Shown here: positions 1 through 10,104 of the stretch, piece after piece | How positions within the stretch are numbered: position 1 is the stretch's first letter | Layout of the letters: every line of letters begins with the position of its first letter | Assembly: GCF_002102255.1 (NCBI RefSeq) | Contig: NZ_LQPH01000160.1 | Span: 1 to 33,940, forward strand | Direction of reading: 5' to 3' | DNA length: 33,940 nt | Source of the DNA: Mycobacterium nebraskense | Lineage (GTDB): Bacteria > Actinomycetota > Actinomycetes > Mycobacteriales > Mycobacteriaceae | Program-made: the position numbers and the translations under genes | The notes under the pieces: model-generated | Database searches by the model: none | Seen by the model: the letters and a program-made list of their open reading frames with translations, nothing else | Told to the model about the DNA's origin: nothing

Positions 1-2
1 GT

Positions 3-1103
3 ATCACCCCCCCGCCGCCCCCGCTCGACGCCACCGCGACGGCCGTCGTGCGTCCGTTGCCGGACGGCGGCCGGGTGATACTGGTCGCCGACACCACGCA
101 AACCACGCAGGTGACGCATCAGCTGCGCCTGCTGATGATCGCGGCGGGCGGGGCGACCCTGCTGGCCGCCGCGCTGTTGTTGGTGGCCGTCAGCCGAGTG
201 GCGTTGCGCCCGCTGGACCGGCTGACGGCGCTGGCCAACGACATCAGGACGGGCGATCGCGGGCGACGGCTGCACCCGGACCGGGCCAATACCGAATTAG
301 GCCGCGCCGCAAGCGCTTTCGACGGAATGCTGGATGCTTTGGAGACTTCCGAGCGCCGGGCTCAGCGCGCCGCCGACGCGGCCCAGCGCGCCGAGGCAGC
401 GACCCGGCACTTCCTCGTCGACGCCGCCCACGAGCTGCGCACCCCGATCGCGGGGATGCAGGTCGCCGCCGAGCAGCTCGCCAACAGTGCCTCGCAGCAG
501 CACGACGACAATGTGGCACACGGTCAATATCGCCGGGCCAGCCTGTTGCTGTCCGACGCTCGGCGCGCCGGGCGGCTCGTCTCGGACATGCTCGATCTGA
601 GTCGCATCGACGCCGGGCTGCCGTTGGACACCCATGACGTCGACCTGGCCGCGATCGCGGATGCCGAAACCGACCGGGCCGCCATGCTCGCGCCGCAACT
701 CACCGTCGGCCGCACGGGCGTGGCCAAGCTGAATGTGAACGCGGATCCCACCCGGCTCGCGCAGATCCTGTCCAATCTGCTCGACAACGCCCGGCGCTAC
801 AGCCCGCCCGGAGGCGCCATCACCGTCGACGTCCGCGTGCAGGATGGGGCCGCTGAGGTGACCGTCACCGACAGCGGCCCTGGCATTCCCGACGACGAGC
901 GGGAGCGGATCTTCGAGCGCCTGGTGCGCCCGGATGCCGGGCGCGCCCGCGATCACGGCGGCGCCGGACTGGGCCTGCCGATCGCCCGAGCGCTGGCGCG
1001 TGCCCACGGCGGCGACCTGGTGTGTTGGCGCACGACGGCGGGGCGAAGTTCCGGCTCAGCCTGCCGGTCGATGCGGCGGTTGAACGGAACCGGTGAGTGG
1101 TGA
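3..1103 (+). CDS. Sensor histidine kinase, 5'-truncated and probably frameshifted near the 3' end
   Basis: The frame is open from the first bases, so the true start lies outside the window and the GTG at 48 is probably internal. In order one sees the end of an extracytoplasmic segment, a membrane helix (bases about 135-210), a HAMP linker, the HisKA H-box AAHELRTPIAG with the phospho-acceptor His at 429-431, the N-box LLDNARRYSPPGG, the G1 box DSGPGIP and the G2 box GGAGLGLPIA. This is the EnvZ/OmpR-type kinase plan; it would autophosphorylate at the membrane and pass phosphate to a response regulator, presumably encoded upstream. After the codon for Trp at 1026-1028 the frame gives an atypical tail. 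The -1 frame from 1031 reads HDGGAKFRLSLPVD, the usual kinase ending, and stops at 1094-1096. One missing base at about 1029-1031 explains this. Kinase identity is certain; the signal sensed is unknown. Confidence 0.9.
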   Translation: MTPPPPPLDATATAVVRPLPDGGRVILVADTTQTTQVTHQLRLLMIAAGGATLLAAALLLVAVSRVALRPLDRLTALANDIRTGDRGRRLHPDRANTELGRAASAFDGMLDALETSERRAQRAADAAQRAEAATRHFLVDAAHELRTPIAGMQVAAEQLANSASQQHDDNVAHGQYRRASLLLSDARRAGRLVSDMLDLSRIDAGLPLDTHDVDLAAIADAETDRAAMLAPQLTVGRTGVAKLNVNADPTRLAQILSNLLDNARRYSPPGGAITVDVRVQDGAAEVTVTDSGPGIPDDERERIFERLVRPDAGRARDHGGAGLGLPIARALARAHGGDLVCWRTTAGRSSGSACRSMRRLNGTGEW

Positions 1104-1130
1104 CCGCCCCAGGCGAGGCGGTCACCACTC
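1095..1130. terminator. Perfect 14-bp hairpin between convergent genes
   Basis: Arms at 1095-1108 (GAGTGGTGACCGCC) and 1117-1130 are exact reverse complements around an 8-base loop. The hairpin sits between the kinase (plus) and the Pro/Gly-rich secreted protein (minus), where a bidirectional terminator is expected. There is no T-tract on either side, which is common for mycobacterial hairpin terminators. Confidence 0.75.
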
Positions 1131-1148
1131 TGGGTGGCTAGCCCGGTA

Positions 1149-1403
1149 TCAGAATCCCGGCGGCGGTGGCCGGAACGGTCCTCCGGGTGCCGGCGGTGGC
1201 GGGGGCCCAAGCGGTCCGCCAGGTGGTGGCGGTCCACCTGGACCACCCGGTCCACCCGGTCCCGGCCCCCAGGGTTGCCCTGGCGGCGGTGGCGGCGGCG
1301 GATCTGCGCTCGCCACCGCGGTACCGAAGCCCGCCACGGCCGCCCCCAGGGCGCCCGCGAGCAGCGAACCAGCGATGAGTTCTTTGATCTTCACTCGGCC
1401 CAT
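1149..1403 (-). CDS. Small secreted proline/glycine-rich protein
   Basis: Encodes 84 residues from an ATG. The N-terminus is a clear Sec signal peptide: basic residues (GRVKIK), a hydrophobic core and an AxA-type cleavage site (ASA) at about residues 31-33. The mature chain, only about 50 residues, is almost entirely Pro and Gly, starting DPPPPPPP and continuing with GPGG, GGPGGP and PPPP runs, with one Trp and single Gln, Leu, Ala, Arg and Phe residues. No enzymatic domain is possible, and there are no Cys residues. It would be an extended, disordered or polyproline-II cell-wall or secreted peptide. It lies 122 bases downstream of the protease gene on the same strand and may be cotranscribed with it. 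The family is not recognised and the function is unknown; the reading frame is credible because of the signal peptide. Confidence 0.75.
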   Translation of the reverse strand: MGRVKIKELIAGSLLAGALGAAVAGFGTAVASADPPPPPPPGQPWGPGPGGPGGPGGPPPPGGPLGPPPPPAPGGPFRPPPPGF

Positions 1404-1525
1404 CTCTCCTTGCGTCGGCGGTCATTACCGTTGGGTGCGCAATTGCGCCACGCGCACCGCAACGGACGCGACAGTAGGAAGTCGGGCTGAAGCCAACCTG
1501 AAGAAGGCGGCGCGAGCGCGAAGTG

Positions 1526-2362
1526 TCAGCCGAACGCCGGCGCCGTGGTCACAGCGGTGAGACGCCACTTGTCCAGCCAGGGCTGAACAAGCTCGGCAAC
1601 CGAGAACTTCGCCGGGACCGAACAACCGGGTTTGGTGTGGGGGTCACCCCCGCGGATGAGGATGCCGACGGCGCTAACGGTGCCGTCGCCTTGATTGAGG
1701 TACACCGGGCCACCGGAATCGCCGCACTGGCCGGGCGCCATGAACACGACCTTGCTGTCGGTGACTTCGGTGATCTGTCCACACGCGGCCTCGCCGGAAC
1801 CCATGCCGAATTTGCAGAGTTCCTGGCCGGTCTGCAAGTTGGCGGTGACGCCGGAGACCGGCAAGGTGGCCCCGATGGCCGGATTCTGGGGAACGCTATC
1901 GCCGTTGAGCACGATCAGGCCGATGTCGTGCTGTTCGTTGTGCACCCCCTCGCTGACCGTCTGGCTGAACGTGCCCAGCGTCGTGTAGGGGAGGACGCCG
2001 CCCAGGTTCATCGTCACCTTGCTGGCCTCGCCGGGGCGATTGCAGTGGCCGGCGGTTAGGACACCGGGCTGACCGGTGCTGGTGCGTACCAAAAACCCAG
2101 CGGTGCAGCCCATTCCGCCCGACCCGTCGGCGTACTGGACGTAAATGCCCGCGCCGGGGCCGATGGCACTCGACGCGGGCAGATCGATCGGTGACAGGAG
2201 CGGCGGCGGGGTGGGTTCGTAGGCCGGGCCGGCGTTCCTGGACAGCAGGCCGACGGCCGAAACAAGGGCGGCGGCGCAGCACAGTGCCGCCATCCCGAAC
2301 AACGCGGAATGCATCCTCGAAGGTTGTTGCGGCGGGTAGTGCACCTGTGTTCCGGCCAACAC
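1526..2362 (-). CDS. Membrane-anchored trypsin-like serine protease (S1 family)
   Basis: Encodes up to 278 residues. A hydrophobic segment at about residues 18-40 acts as signal or anchor, followed by a Pro-rich linker (about 49-58) and a chymotrypsin-fold domain. All three catalytic residues are visible: His106 in LTAGHC, Asp146 in HDIGLI and Ser216 in GDSGGPV. Cys pairs such as C86/C107 and C183/C194 fit the disulfides of secreted S1 proteases. The active site would lie outside the cytoplasmic membrane. It resembles secreted mycobacterial S1 proteases such as Rv1815; the substrate is unknown. The start is uncertain: GTG at 2362 lies directly behind a G-rich stretch, while an ATG at 2314 (residue 17) would begin just before the hydrophobic segment. 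Confidence 0.85.
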   Translation of the reverse strand: MLAGTQVHYPPQQPSRMHSALFGMAALCCAAALVSAVGLLSRNAGPAYEPTPPPLLSPIDLPASSAIGPGAGIYVQYADGSGGMGCTAGFLVRTSTGQPGVLTAGHCNRPGEASKVTMNLGGVLPYTTLGTFSQTVSEGVHNEQHDIGLIVLNGDSVPQNPAIGATLPVSGVTANLQTGQELCKFGMGSGEAACGQITEVTDSKVVFMAPGQCGDSGGPVYLNQGDGTVSAVGILIRGGDPHTKPGCSVPAKFSVAELVQPWLDKWRLTAVTTAPAFG

Positions 2363-2446
2363 CCCCCCTTTGAGCGATGCCGGTAAGTCTGTTAGCCCCA
2401 GCTTGCCAGTTTTCGGCCCGCCAACCGTCGCGATTGGCCAGATCTT

Positions 2447-3214
2447 CTAGCTGATTGCGGCCGGCTCGGGGGAGGGCTCGTCGCCGACGGAATTGTGTAC
2501 GCGCCGATGGTGCCGGCGGTAGTGGCGGATCTCGATGACCAAGCCGGTCAAACCGAGTGTCGCCGTGCACAGCGACACCAGGTACAGCAGCGAGTTGGGG
2601 TGACCGGCGAGCGCGTCGCCGAGGATCACCACGGCGGCGGTGCCGGGCAGCAGGCCGCCCAGGGTGGCCAGTGTGTAGGGCAGCAGGCGCACAGTCGATG
2701 CACCGGCCGCGTAATTGATCGCCGAAAACGGCACGGCGGGGATCAGCCGCAGCGACAAGATGGCCAGCCAGCCCCGTTGCCGCAAGCGCTCGTCCACCGT
2801 GTCGATCGACCGGTGACGCACCAGGCGGTTCAGCCGCCAACCGGCCGCGCGCACCAGTAGCAGCGCGATCACCGCGCTCGCGGTGCTGGCAACCACCGCT
2901 ATCGCCACACCCGTCAGCGGGCCGAACAACAGCCCGGCGGCCAGGGTGAACGCCGTGCGCGGAACCGGCACCACGGTGGCCACGATGTGTGCGGCCAGGA
3001 ACGCCAACGGAAACCAGGGGCCGACCGACTGTGCCCAGTCGCGCATCTGCACCGGCGTGGGCAGGGGCAGCCATGACGCGGCCGTGATCAAGAGTGTGAT
3101 ACCGACCACTGTGGCGATCGCCCGGGGCCGCGACAGCAGACGCGCGGACGCGCCCAGCGCGCCGCCGAGGTCGCGCAGCGTCCGGTTGATTCTGCAGGTG
3201 GCGGAAGCCGTCAC
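2447..3214 (-). CDS. TVP38/TMEM64 (VTT/SNARE-associated) family membrane protein
   Basis: Encodes 255 residues from a GTG. It has several hydrophobic segments (about 33-50, 67-90, 95-120, 155-180, 185-205, 215-235) and the family hallmarks: a Gly-rich segment AAGLLFGPLTG near residue 91 and the motif RLIPAVPFSAINYAAG near residue 158. The family belongs to the DedA/VTT superfamily of inner-membrane proteins, in which lipid scrambling or transport roles have been proposed. The divergent position next to mutA matches Rv1491c in M. tuberculosis, so this is probably its orthologue. The C-terminal 25 residues are hydrophilic and His/Arg-rich. The precise role is not known. Confidence 0.9.
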   Translation of the reverse strand: MTASATCRINRTLRDLGGALGASARLLSRPRAIATVVGITLLITAASWLPLPTPVQMRDWAQSVGPWFPLAFLAAHIVATVVPVPRTAFTLAAGLLFGPLTGVAIAVVASTASAVIALLLVRAAGWRLNRLVRHRSIDTVDERLRQRGWLAILSLRLIPAVPFSAINYAAGASTVRLLPYTLATLGGLLPGTAAVVILGDALAGHPNSLLYLVSLCTATLGLTGLVIEIRHYRRHHRRVHNSVGDEPSPEPAAIS

Positions 3215-3382
3215 GCCTGTAAAGGTTACGGGCCGCAGGTGAATAACTCGTATCCCGAGGCTGGCGTTTCATCGCGGGCCTGCCCTGATCGCCGCGCCGC
3301 GCGGTTTTTTGCCGACAGGCTCGATCAATTAGCCTCATTAGTAAGTCGCAGGCCCCATTTGCTGGCAAAAAGGGAGCAATCG
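3215..3382. promoter_or_regulatory. Divergent intergenic region between the TVP38-family gene and mutA
   Basis: This 168-base gap separates divergent genes and is the only plausible place for the promoter of the mutA-mutB-meaB operon. It is AT-richer than its surroundings at 3330-3360, with TANNNT-type -10 candidates such as TAGCCT at 3330-3335, but no convincing -35 partner. A good ribosome binding site, AGGGAG, lies at 3371-3376, six bases before the chosen mutA start. Confidence 0.4.
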
Positions 3383-5260
3383 GTGTCCATTGATGTACCC
3401 GGGCTCGCCGAACTAGAACAGGTTCGCGGGCGTTGGCGCAGTGCGGTCGCCGGCGTGCTGTCGAAAAGCACCCGGAAGGAACCCGAGGAGCTCGGCGACC
3501 AGCCCGAGCGCTTGCTGGAAACCCCGACCTATGACGGCATCGCCATCCGGGCGCTGTACACGGCGCTGGACGAGCTGCCGGAACCGCCGCTGCCGGGCGA
3601 ATGGCCTTATGTGCGGGGCGCCGACGCGCTGCGCGACGTCAAGTCCGGCTGGAAGGTGGCCGAGGCGTTCCCGGCCGATCGCGTCGTCGGGGTAACGGCC
3701 AAGGACGTCAATGCGGCGGTGCTCGAGGCGCTCGGCAACGGGGCCAGCGCGCTGGTGCTGCGGGTGGGGGAGTCCGGCGTGGCCACCGACCAGCTCGAGG
3801 GCGCTCTGGAGGGCGTGTACCTGAGCATGGCGCCCGTCATCGTCGACGCGGGCGCGGACTATTCGGCCGCTGCCGACGTCATGTTGGCGATGGCGACCCG
3901 AGTGCAGGCCGACCAGCGCGAACTACTCTCGATCGACCTGGGCGGCGACCCGCTCACCGCGACGCTGAGCGACCGTCCCGCACCTGCGCTCGATGAGGTC
4001 GTCGCGGTGGCCAAGCGCGCGGCCCGTGAGCGCGGCGTGCGTGCGATCACCGTCGACGGGCCCGCCTTCCACAACCTGGGCGCCAGCGCGACATGGGAGC
4101 TGGCCGGTACCGTGGCCGCCGGCGTGGCCTATCTGCGGCATCTCACCGACGCCGGAATGCCGGTCGGCGAGGCGCTACGGCAGATCAGTTTCCGGCTGGC
4201 CGCCGACGACGACCAGTTCGTGACTCTCGCCAAAATGCGGGCCGTGCGCCACCTGTGGGCGCGAGTCGCCGAGGTCGTCGGCGACCCCGACGGCGGCGCC
4301 GTCACCGTGCACGCGGAAACGTCGCTGCCGATGATGACGCAACGCGACCCGTGGGTGAACATGTTACGCTGCACGCTGGCCGCCTTCGGGGCGGGCGTCG
4401 GCGGCGCCGACACCGTGCTGGTGCTCCCGTTCGACGTGGCGATCCCGGGCGGCTTCCCCGGCACGGCGAGAAGCTTCGCGCGCCGCATCGCCCGCAACAC
4501 CCAGCTGCTGCTGCTGGAGGAGTCACATGTCGGCCGGGTGCTGGACCCGGCCGGCGGGTCGTGGTTCGTCGAGGACCTCACCGCGCGGCTCGCGGAGCAG
4601 GCCTGGGAACATTTTCAGTCCATCGAGGCGCGCGGCGGCTTCGTCGAGGCGCACGACTACGTCGCCGACCAGATCGCCGAAGTAGCCACACGACGCGCCG
4701 ACGACATCGCGCATCGTCGCACCGCGATCACCGGTGTCAACGAATTCCCGAATCTCACCGAACCCGCTTTGGCGCAGGATGATTCGGCTGGTACGCCGCT
4801 GGCCGCCGGCAATCTGCAGCGTTACGCAGCCGCATTCGAGGCGCTGCGCGATCGCTCTGACGCCTTCCTGGCCCGCACCGGTGCACGTCCGCAGGCGCTG
4901 TTGCTTCCGCTGGGCCCGCTGGCCGAGCACAACATCCGGGCGACGTTCGCCGCCAACCTGCTGGCGTCGGGCGGCATCGAAGCCGTCAACCCCGGAACGG
5001 TCGACTCCGCCGCCGCCGCGAAGGCCGTCGCCGACGCCGGATCGCCGAGCGTCGCGGTCATCTGCGGCACCGACAAGCGCTATCAGGACGAGGCCGCGGA
5101 AATCGTCGAGGCGGCCCGAACCGCCGGTGTGTCGAGGGTCTACCTGGCCGGACCGGAAAAGGCCGTGGGTGACGCCGAGCACCGGCCCGATGAGTTCCTG
5201 ACCGCGAAAATCGATGCGGTCGAGGCCCTTTCGAATCTGCTCACTCGACTGGGAGCGTAG
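3383..5260 (+). CDS. mutA: Methylmalonyl-CoA mutase small subunit
   Basis: Partner subunit of adenosylcobalamin-dependent methylmalonyl-CoA mutase, which interconverts (R)-methylmalonyl-CoA and succinyl-CoA in propionate, odd-chain and cholesterol side-chain metabolism and also tunes methylmalonyl-CoA supply for methyl-branched lipids. It has 625 residues from the GTG at 3383, chosen because AGGGAG lies six bases upstream; the frame opens earlier (3239) but that extension looks non-native. The mutase barrel is visible, with blocks such as FARRIARNTQLLLLEESHVGRVLDPAGGSW shared in shorter form with the large subunit. The C-terminal domain lacks the cobalamin motif DxHxxG, showing LGPLAEHN where a cofactor motif would be expected, as is normal for this subunit. 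The stop is five bases before mutB. Equivalent to Rv1492. Confidence 0.95.
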   Translation: MSIDVPGLAELEQVRGRWRSAVAGVLSKSTRKEPEELGDQPERLLETPTYDGIAIRALYTALDELPEPPLPGEWPYVRGADALRDVKSGWKVAEAFPADRVVGVTAKDVNAAVLEALGNGASALVLRVGESGVATDQLEGALEGVYLSMAPVIVDAGADYSAAADVMLAMATRVQADQRELLSIDLGGDPLTATLSDRPAPALDEVVAVAKRAARERGVRAITVDGPAFHNLGASATWELAGTVAAGVAYLRHLTDAGMPVGEALRQISFRLAADDDQFVTLAKMRAVRHLWARVAEVVGDPDGGAVTVHAETSLPMMTQRDPWVNMLRCTLAAFGAGVGGADTVLVLPFDVAIPGGFPGTARSFARRIARNTQLLLLEESHVGRVLDPAGGSWFVEDLTARLAEQAWEHFQSIEARGGFVEAHDYVADQIAEVATRRADDIAHRRTAITGVNEFPNLTEPALAQDDSAGTPLAAGNLQRYAAAFEALRDRSDAFLARTGARPQALLLPLGPLAEHNIRATFAANLLASGGIEAVNPGTVDSAAAAKAVADAGSPSVAVICGTDKRYQDEAAEIVEAARTAGVSRVYLAGPEKAVGDAEHRPDEFLTAKIDAVEALSNLLTRLGA

Positions 5261-5265
5261 CCGCA

Positions 5266-7518
<2,253 letters not shown>

Positions 7519-8514
7519 ATGGCCGGCCGCAAGAGGGACTCCGTCGACGAGCTGGCCCGGGCCGTTCGTAGCGGTGACCGAGCAGCGCTTCCGCGAGTCA
7601 TCACGTTGCTGGAGTCCACCCGCGCCGACCATCACGAGAAGGCGCAGCGGTTGCTGCTCGAGCTGACGCCCGACTCGGGCAACGCGCATCGTGTCGGCAT
7701 CACCGGGACTCCCGGGGTGGGGAAGTCCACCACCATCGAGGCCCTCGGCATGCATTTGATCGAGCAAGGCCACCGGGTGGCCGTGCTGGCCGTCGACCCG
7801 TCGTCGACGCGCAGCGGTGGATCGATCCTCGGCGACAAGACCCGGATGGCGCGCCTGGCGGTGCACCCGGATGCCTACATCCGTCCGTCACCGACGTCGG
7901 GCACTCTGGGGGGCGTAGCAAAGGCGACCCGCGAGGCGGTGGTGGTGCTGGAGGCCGCCGGGTTCGACGTGATCATCATCGAGACGGTCGGTGTCGGTCA
8001 GTCCGAGGTGGCGGTGGCCAACATGGTCGACACGTTCGTCCTGCTGACCCTGGCGCGCAGCGGCGATCAGCTGCAGGGCATCAAGAAGGGTGCGCTGGAG
8101 CTGGCCGACATCGTCGTGGTGAACAAGGCCGACGGGGAGCACCTCGCGGAGGCGCGGGTGGCCGCCCGGGAACTGTCCTCGGCGATCAGGCTGATTCACC
8201 CGCGTGAAACACTCTGGCGGCCACCGGTTCTCACGATGAGCGCGATGGAGGGAACCGGGCTGAAGGAATTGTGGGACACCATCGAACGCCATCGTCAGGT
8301 GCTCACCGAGGCCGGCGAGTTCGAGGCGCGCCGGCGCGCCCAGCAAGTCGATTGGACGTGGCAGATGGTGCGCGACACCGTCCTGGACCGGGTGCTGTCC
8401 AACCCAAAGGTGCGCAAGATGCGCGCCGACGTCGAACGCCAGGTCAAGGCGGGGGAGCTGACCCCGGCGCTGGCGGCGGAGCAAATATTAACGACCGCGT
8501 CAGACAACGGATAG
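7519..8514 (+). CDS. meaB: MeaB/ArgK-type GTPase, chaperone of methylmalonyl-CoA mutase
   Basis: A G3E-family P-loop GTPase that guards loading and repair of the B12 cofactor in MutAB. It has 331 residues. The Walker A motif GTPGVGKS is at residues 63-70; DPSSTRSGGSILGDKTRM follows as the switch signature of this family, then ETVGVGQSE (Walker B/G3 region) and NKAD (G4, guanine specificity). The ATG directly follows the mutB stop with no intervening bases. In M. tuberculosis the mazEF4 toxin-antitoxin genes sit between mutB and meaB; here they are absent. Confidence 0.95.
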   Translation: MAGRKRDSVDELARAVRSGDRAALPRVITLLESTRADHHEKAQRLLLELTPDSGNAHRVGITGTPGVGKSTTIEALGMHLIEQGHRVAVLAVDPSSTRSGGSILGDKTRMARLAVHPDAYIRPSPTSGTLGGVAKATREAVVVLEAAGFDVIIIETVGVGQSEVAVANMVDTFVLLTLARSGDQLQGIKKGALELADIVVVNKADGEHLAEARVAARELSSAIRLIHPRETLWRPPVLTMSAMEGTGLKELWDTIERHRQVLTEAGEFEARRRAQQVDWTWQMVRDTVLDRVLSNPKVRKMRADVERQVKAGELTPALAAEQILTTASDNG

Positions 8515-8570
8515 ATAAATAATCTAGATTTCGCTCCGGGAAGGTGTGAAATCCAAGTAAATTCAAAAGC

Positions 8571-9857
8571 GTGACGGTTCAAACCCGAGTCGATCGCCGC
8601 GCGGTCCCTGTCCACGATGACCTTGACGCAGGTCAGCGTGTGTCCGGCGCGGCGGACTCACATTTCGGATGCGTCGTTCGCAGCTTTTCGACCATGTTCC
8701 CCGCCCGCCGCTTCGGCGGCGGCGCCCTGGCGGTGTATCTCGACGGCCAACCCGTCGTCGACGTCTGGACCGGGTGGTCCGACCGGGGCGGTCACCGGCC
8801 GTGGTCGGCCGACAGCGCGCCGATGGTGTTCTCGGCGACCAAAGGCATGGCCGCAACCGTCATTCACCGGCTCGCCGACCGGGGGCTGATCGACTACGAC
8901 GCCCCCGTTGCCGAGTACTGGCCGGAGTTCGCGGCCAACGGCAAGGCGAGCCTCACCGTGCGCGACGTAATGAGGCATGCCGCCGGCCTGTCGGGCCTGC
9001 GCGGCGCCAGCACTGAAGACTTGCTGGACCACGTCGTGATGGAAGAGCGACTGGCCGCCGCGGCGCCGGGACGACTGCTGGGCAAGCCGGCCTACCACGC
9101 GCTGACCTTCGGCTGGCTGATGTCCGGCCTCGCTCGGGCACTGACCGGAAAAGGTATGCAAGCGCTGATCCGGGAAGAGCTCGCCGAGCCATTGCGCACC
9201 GACGGGTTGTATCTGGGTCGCCCGCCGGCCGGCGCGCCGACGCGGGTCGCCCAGATTGTCGCGCCGCAGAACCTCGTGAGGAACCCGGTCCTGAGCTGTG
9301 TGACGCGCAAGGTGGCCAACCAGCTGTCCGGAGGATTCCGGTCCATGTACTTCCCCGGCATGGTCGCCGCGGTCCAGGGCGACATTCCCTTGCTGGATGC
9401 GGAGATCCCGGCGGCCAACGGGGTGGCGACGGCCCGCGGTCTGGCACGGATGTACGGCGCCATCGCCAACGGCGGCGAGGTCGACGGCATCCGGTTCCTG
9501 TCCCGGGAGATGGTCGCCGGCCTGACCGGTCGACGCAGCCTGCGTCCGGACCGAAACCTGTTCGTACCACTGGCATTTCACCTGGGCTACCACAGCTTGC
9601 CCATCGGGAACGTGATGCCCGGCTTCGGGCATGTCGGGCTGGGTGGTTCGCTCGGCTGGACCGATCCGGCGAGCGGGGTGGCCTTCTCGCTGGTGCACAA
9701 CCGGCTGCTGACACCATTCGTGATGACCGACCATGCGGCGTTCGTCGGAATTTATGCGCTGATTCGCAAGGCCGCCGAGAAGGCGCGCAAACGCGGCTTC
9801 GAGCCGGTGACGGAATACGGGGCGCCGTACTACCAGCCGGGGGCCGTCGCGGGTTGA
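8571..9857 (+). CDS. lipL: Serine esterase/beta-lactamase-fold hydrolase, LipL-like
   Basis: It has 428 residues. The nucleophile motif S-x-x-K is Ser88-Ala-Thr-Lys91 within MVFSATKGMAA, and a C-terminal H-x-G-type motif appears as GFGHVGLGGSLGW, both typical of class C beta-lactamases and family VIII carboxylesterases. YHALTFGWL fits the conserved Tyr region of that family. It probably hydrolyses short-chain esters or lipids. Position directly after meaB and the length match Rv1497 (LipL). There is no obvious signal peptide. The GTG at 8571 lacks a strong ribosome binding site; a GTG at 8640 is an alternative. The 56-base gap from meaB is AT-rich (8512-8530), which may hold a separate promoter. 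Confidence 0.88.
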   Translation: MTVQTRVDRRAVPVHDDLDAGQRVSGAADSHFGCVVRSFSTMFPARRFGGGALAVYLDGQPVVDVWTGWSDRGGHRPWSADSAPMVFSATKGMAATVIHRLADRGLIDYDAPVAEYWPEFAANGKASLTVRDVMRHAAGLSGLRGASTEDLLDHVVMEERLAAAAPGRLLGKPAYHALTFGWLMSGLARALTGKGMQALIREELAEPLRTDGLYLGRPPAGAPTRVAQIVAPQNLVRNPVLSCVTRKVANQLSGGFRSMYFPGMVAAVQGDIPLLDAEIPAANGVATARGLARMYGAIANGGEVDGIRFLSREMVAGLTGRRSLRPDRNLFVPLAFHLGYHSLPIGNVMPGFGHVGLGGSLGWTDPASGVAFSLVHNRLLTPFVMTDHAAFVGIYALIRKAAEKARKRGFEPVTEYGAPYYQPGAVAG

Positions 9858-10104
9858 TCGCCGCGCAACCAGTCCTCGATAATTTACGCCTGCGTTTGCT
9901 ACAGCTCTCGATTACGGGATTGTGTCGGCAAGATTTCTACCGCCGAGCGGCATCTCAGCTGTGAATCGGCAAATACTGCGGGATAGCGGGTTGCGTTGCT
10001 ACGATTCCGCCAGTATCTGACAGTGCCCAAACCAGGGTGGGGGCCCTTGTTTATGGCGTCTCGGAGGGTTTGCTGCTCTCCTGCTTAACGATGGATGGTG
10101 GACA
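9858..10104 (+). promoter_or_regulatory. Intergenic region with a -10-like box before the sulfotransferase-like gene
   Basis: This gap marks the switch from core metabolism to the GPL-type genes. TACGAT at 10000-10005 fits the mycobacterial -10 consensus TANNNT and would start a transcript near 10012, leaving a leader of about 90 bases. No clear -35 box and no strong hairpin after lipL were found. Confidence 0.35.

Noticed and set aside
1180..1300. Short GGTCC/CCCGG-type repeats suggesting a DNA repeat array
   Set aside because: They follow from the Pro/Gly codons of the small secreted protein; there is no regular spacer structure, so it is not a CRISPR or satellite.
1896..3368. 490-codon minus-strand ORF spanning the protease and TVP38 genes
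   Set aside because: It runs in another frame on the same strand as two genes with clear motifs. Its translation is Arg/Gly/Pro-rich without domains, typical of spurious frames in high-GC DNA.
3239..3382. Longer mutA start at GTG 3239
   Set aside because: The extra 48 residues are Arg/Ala-rich and unlike mutase N-termini. A good ribosome binding site sits before GTG 3383.
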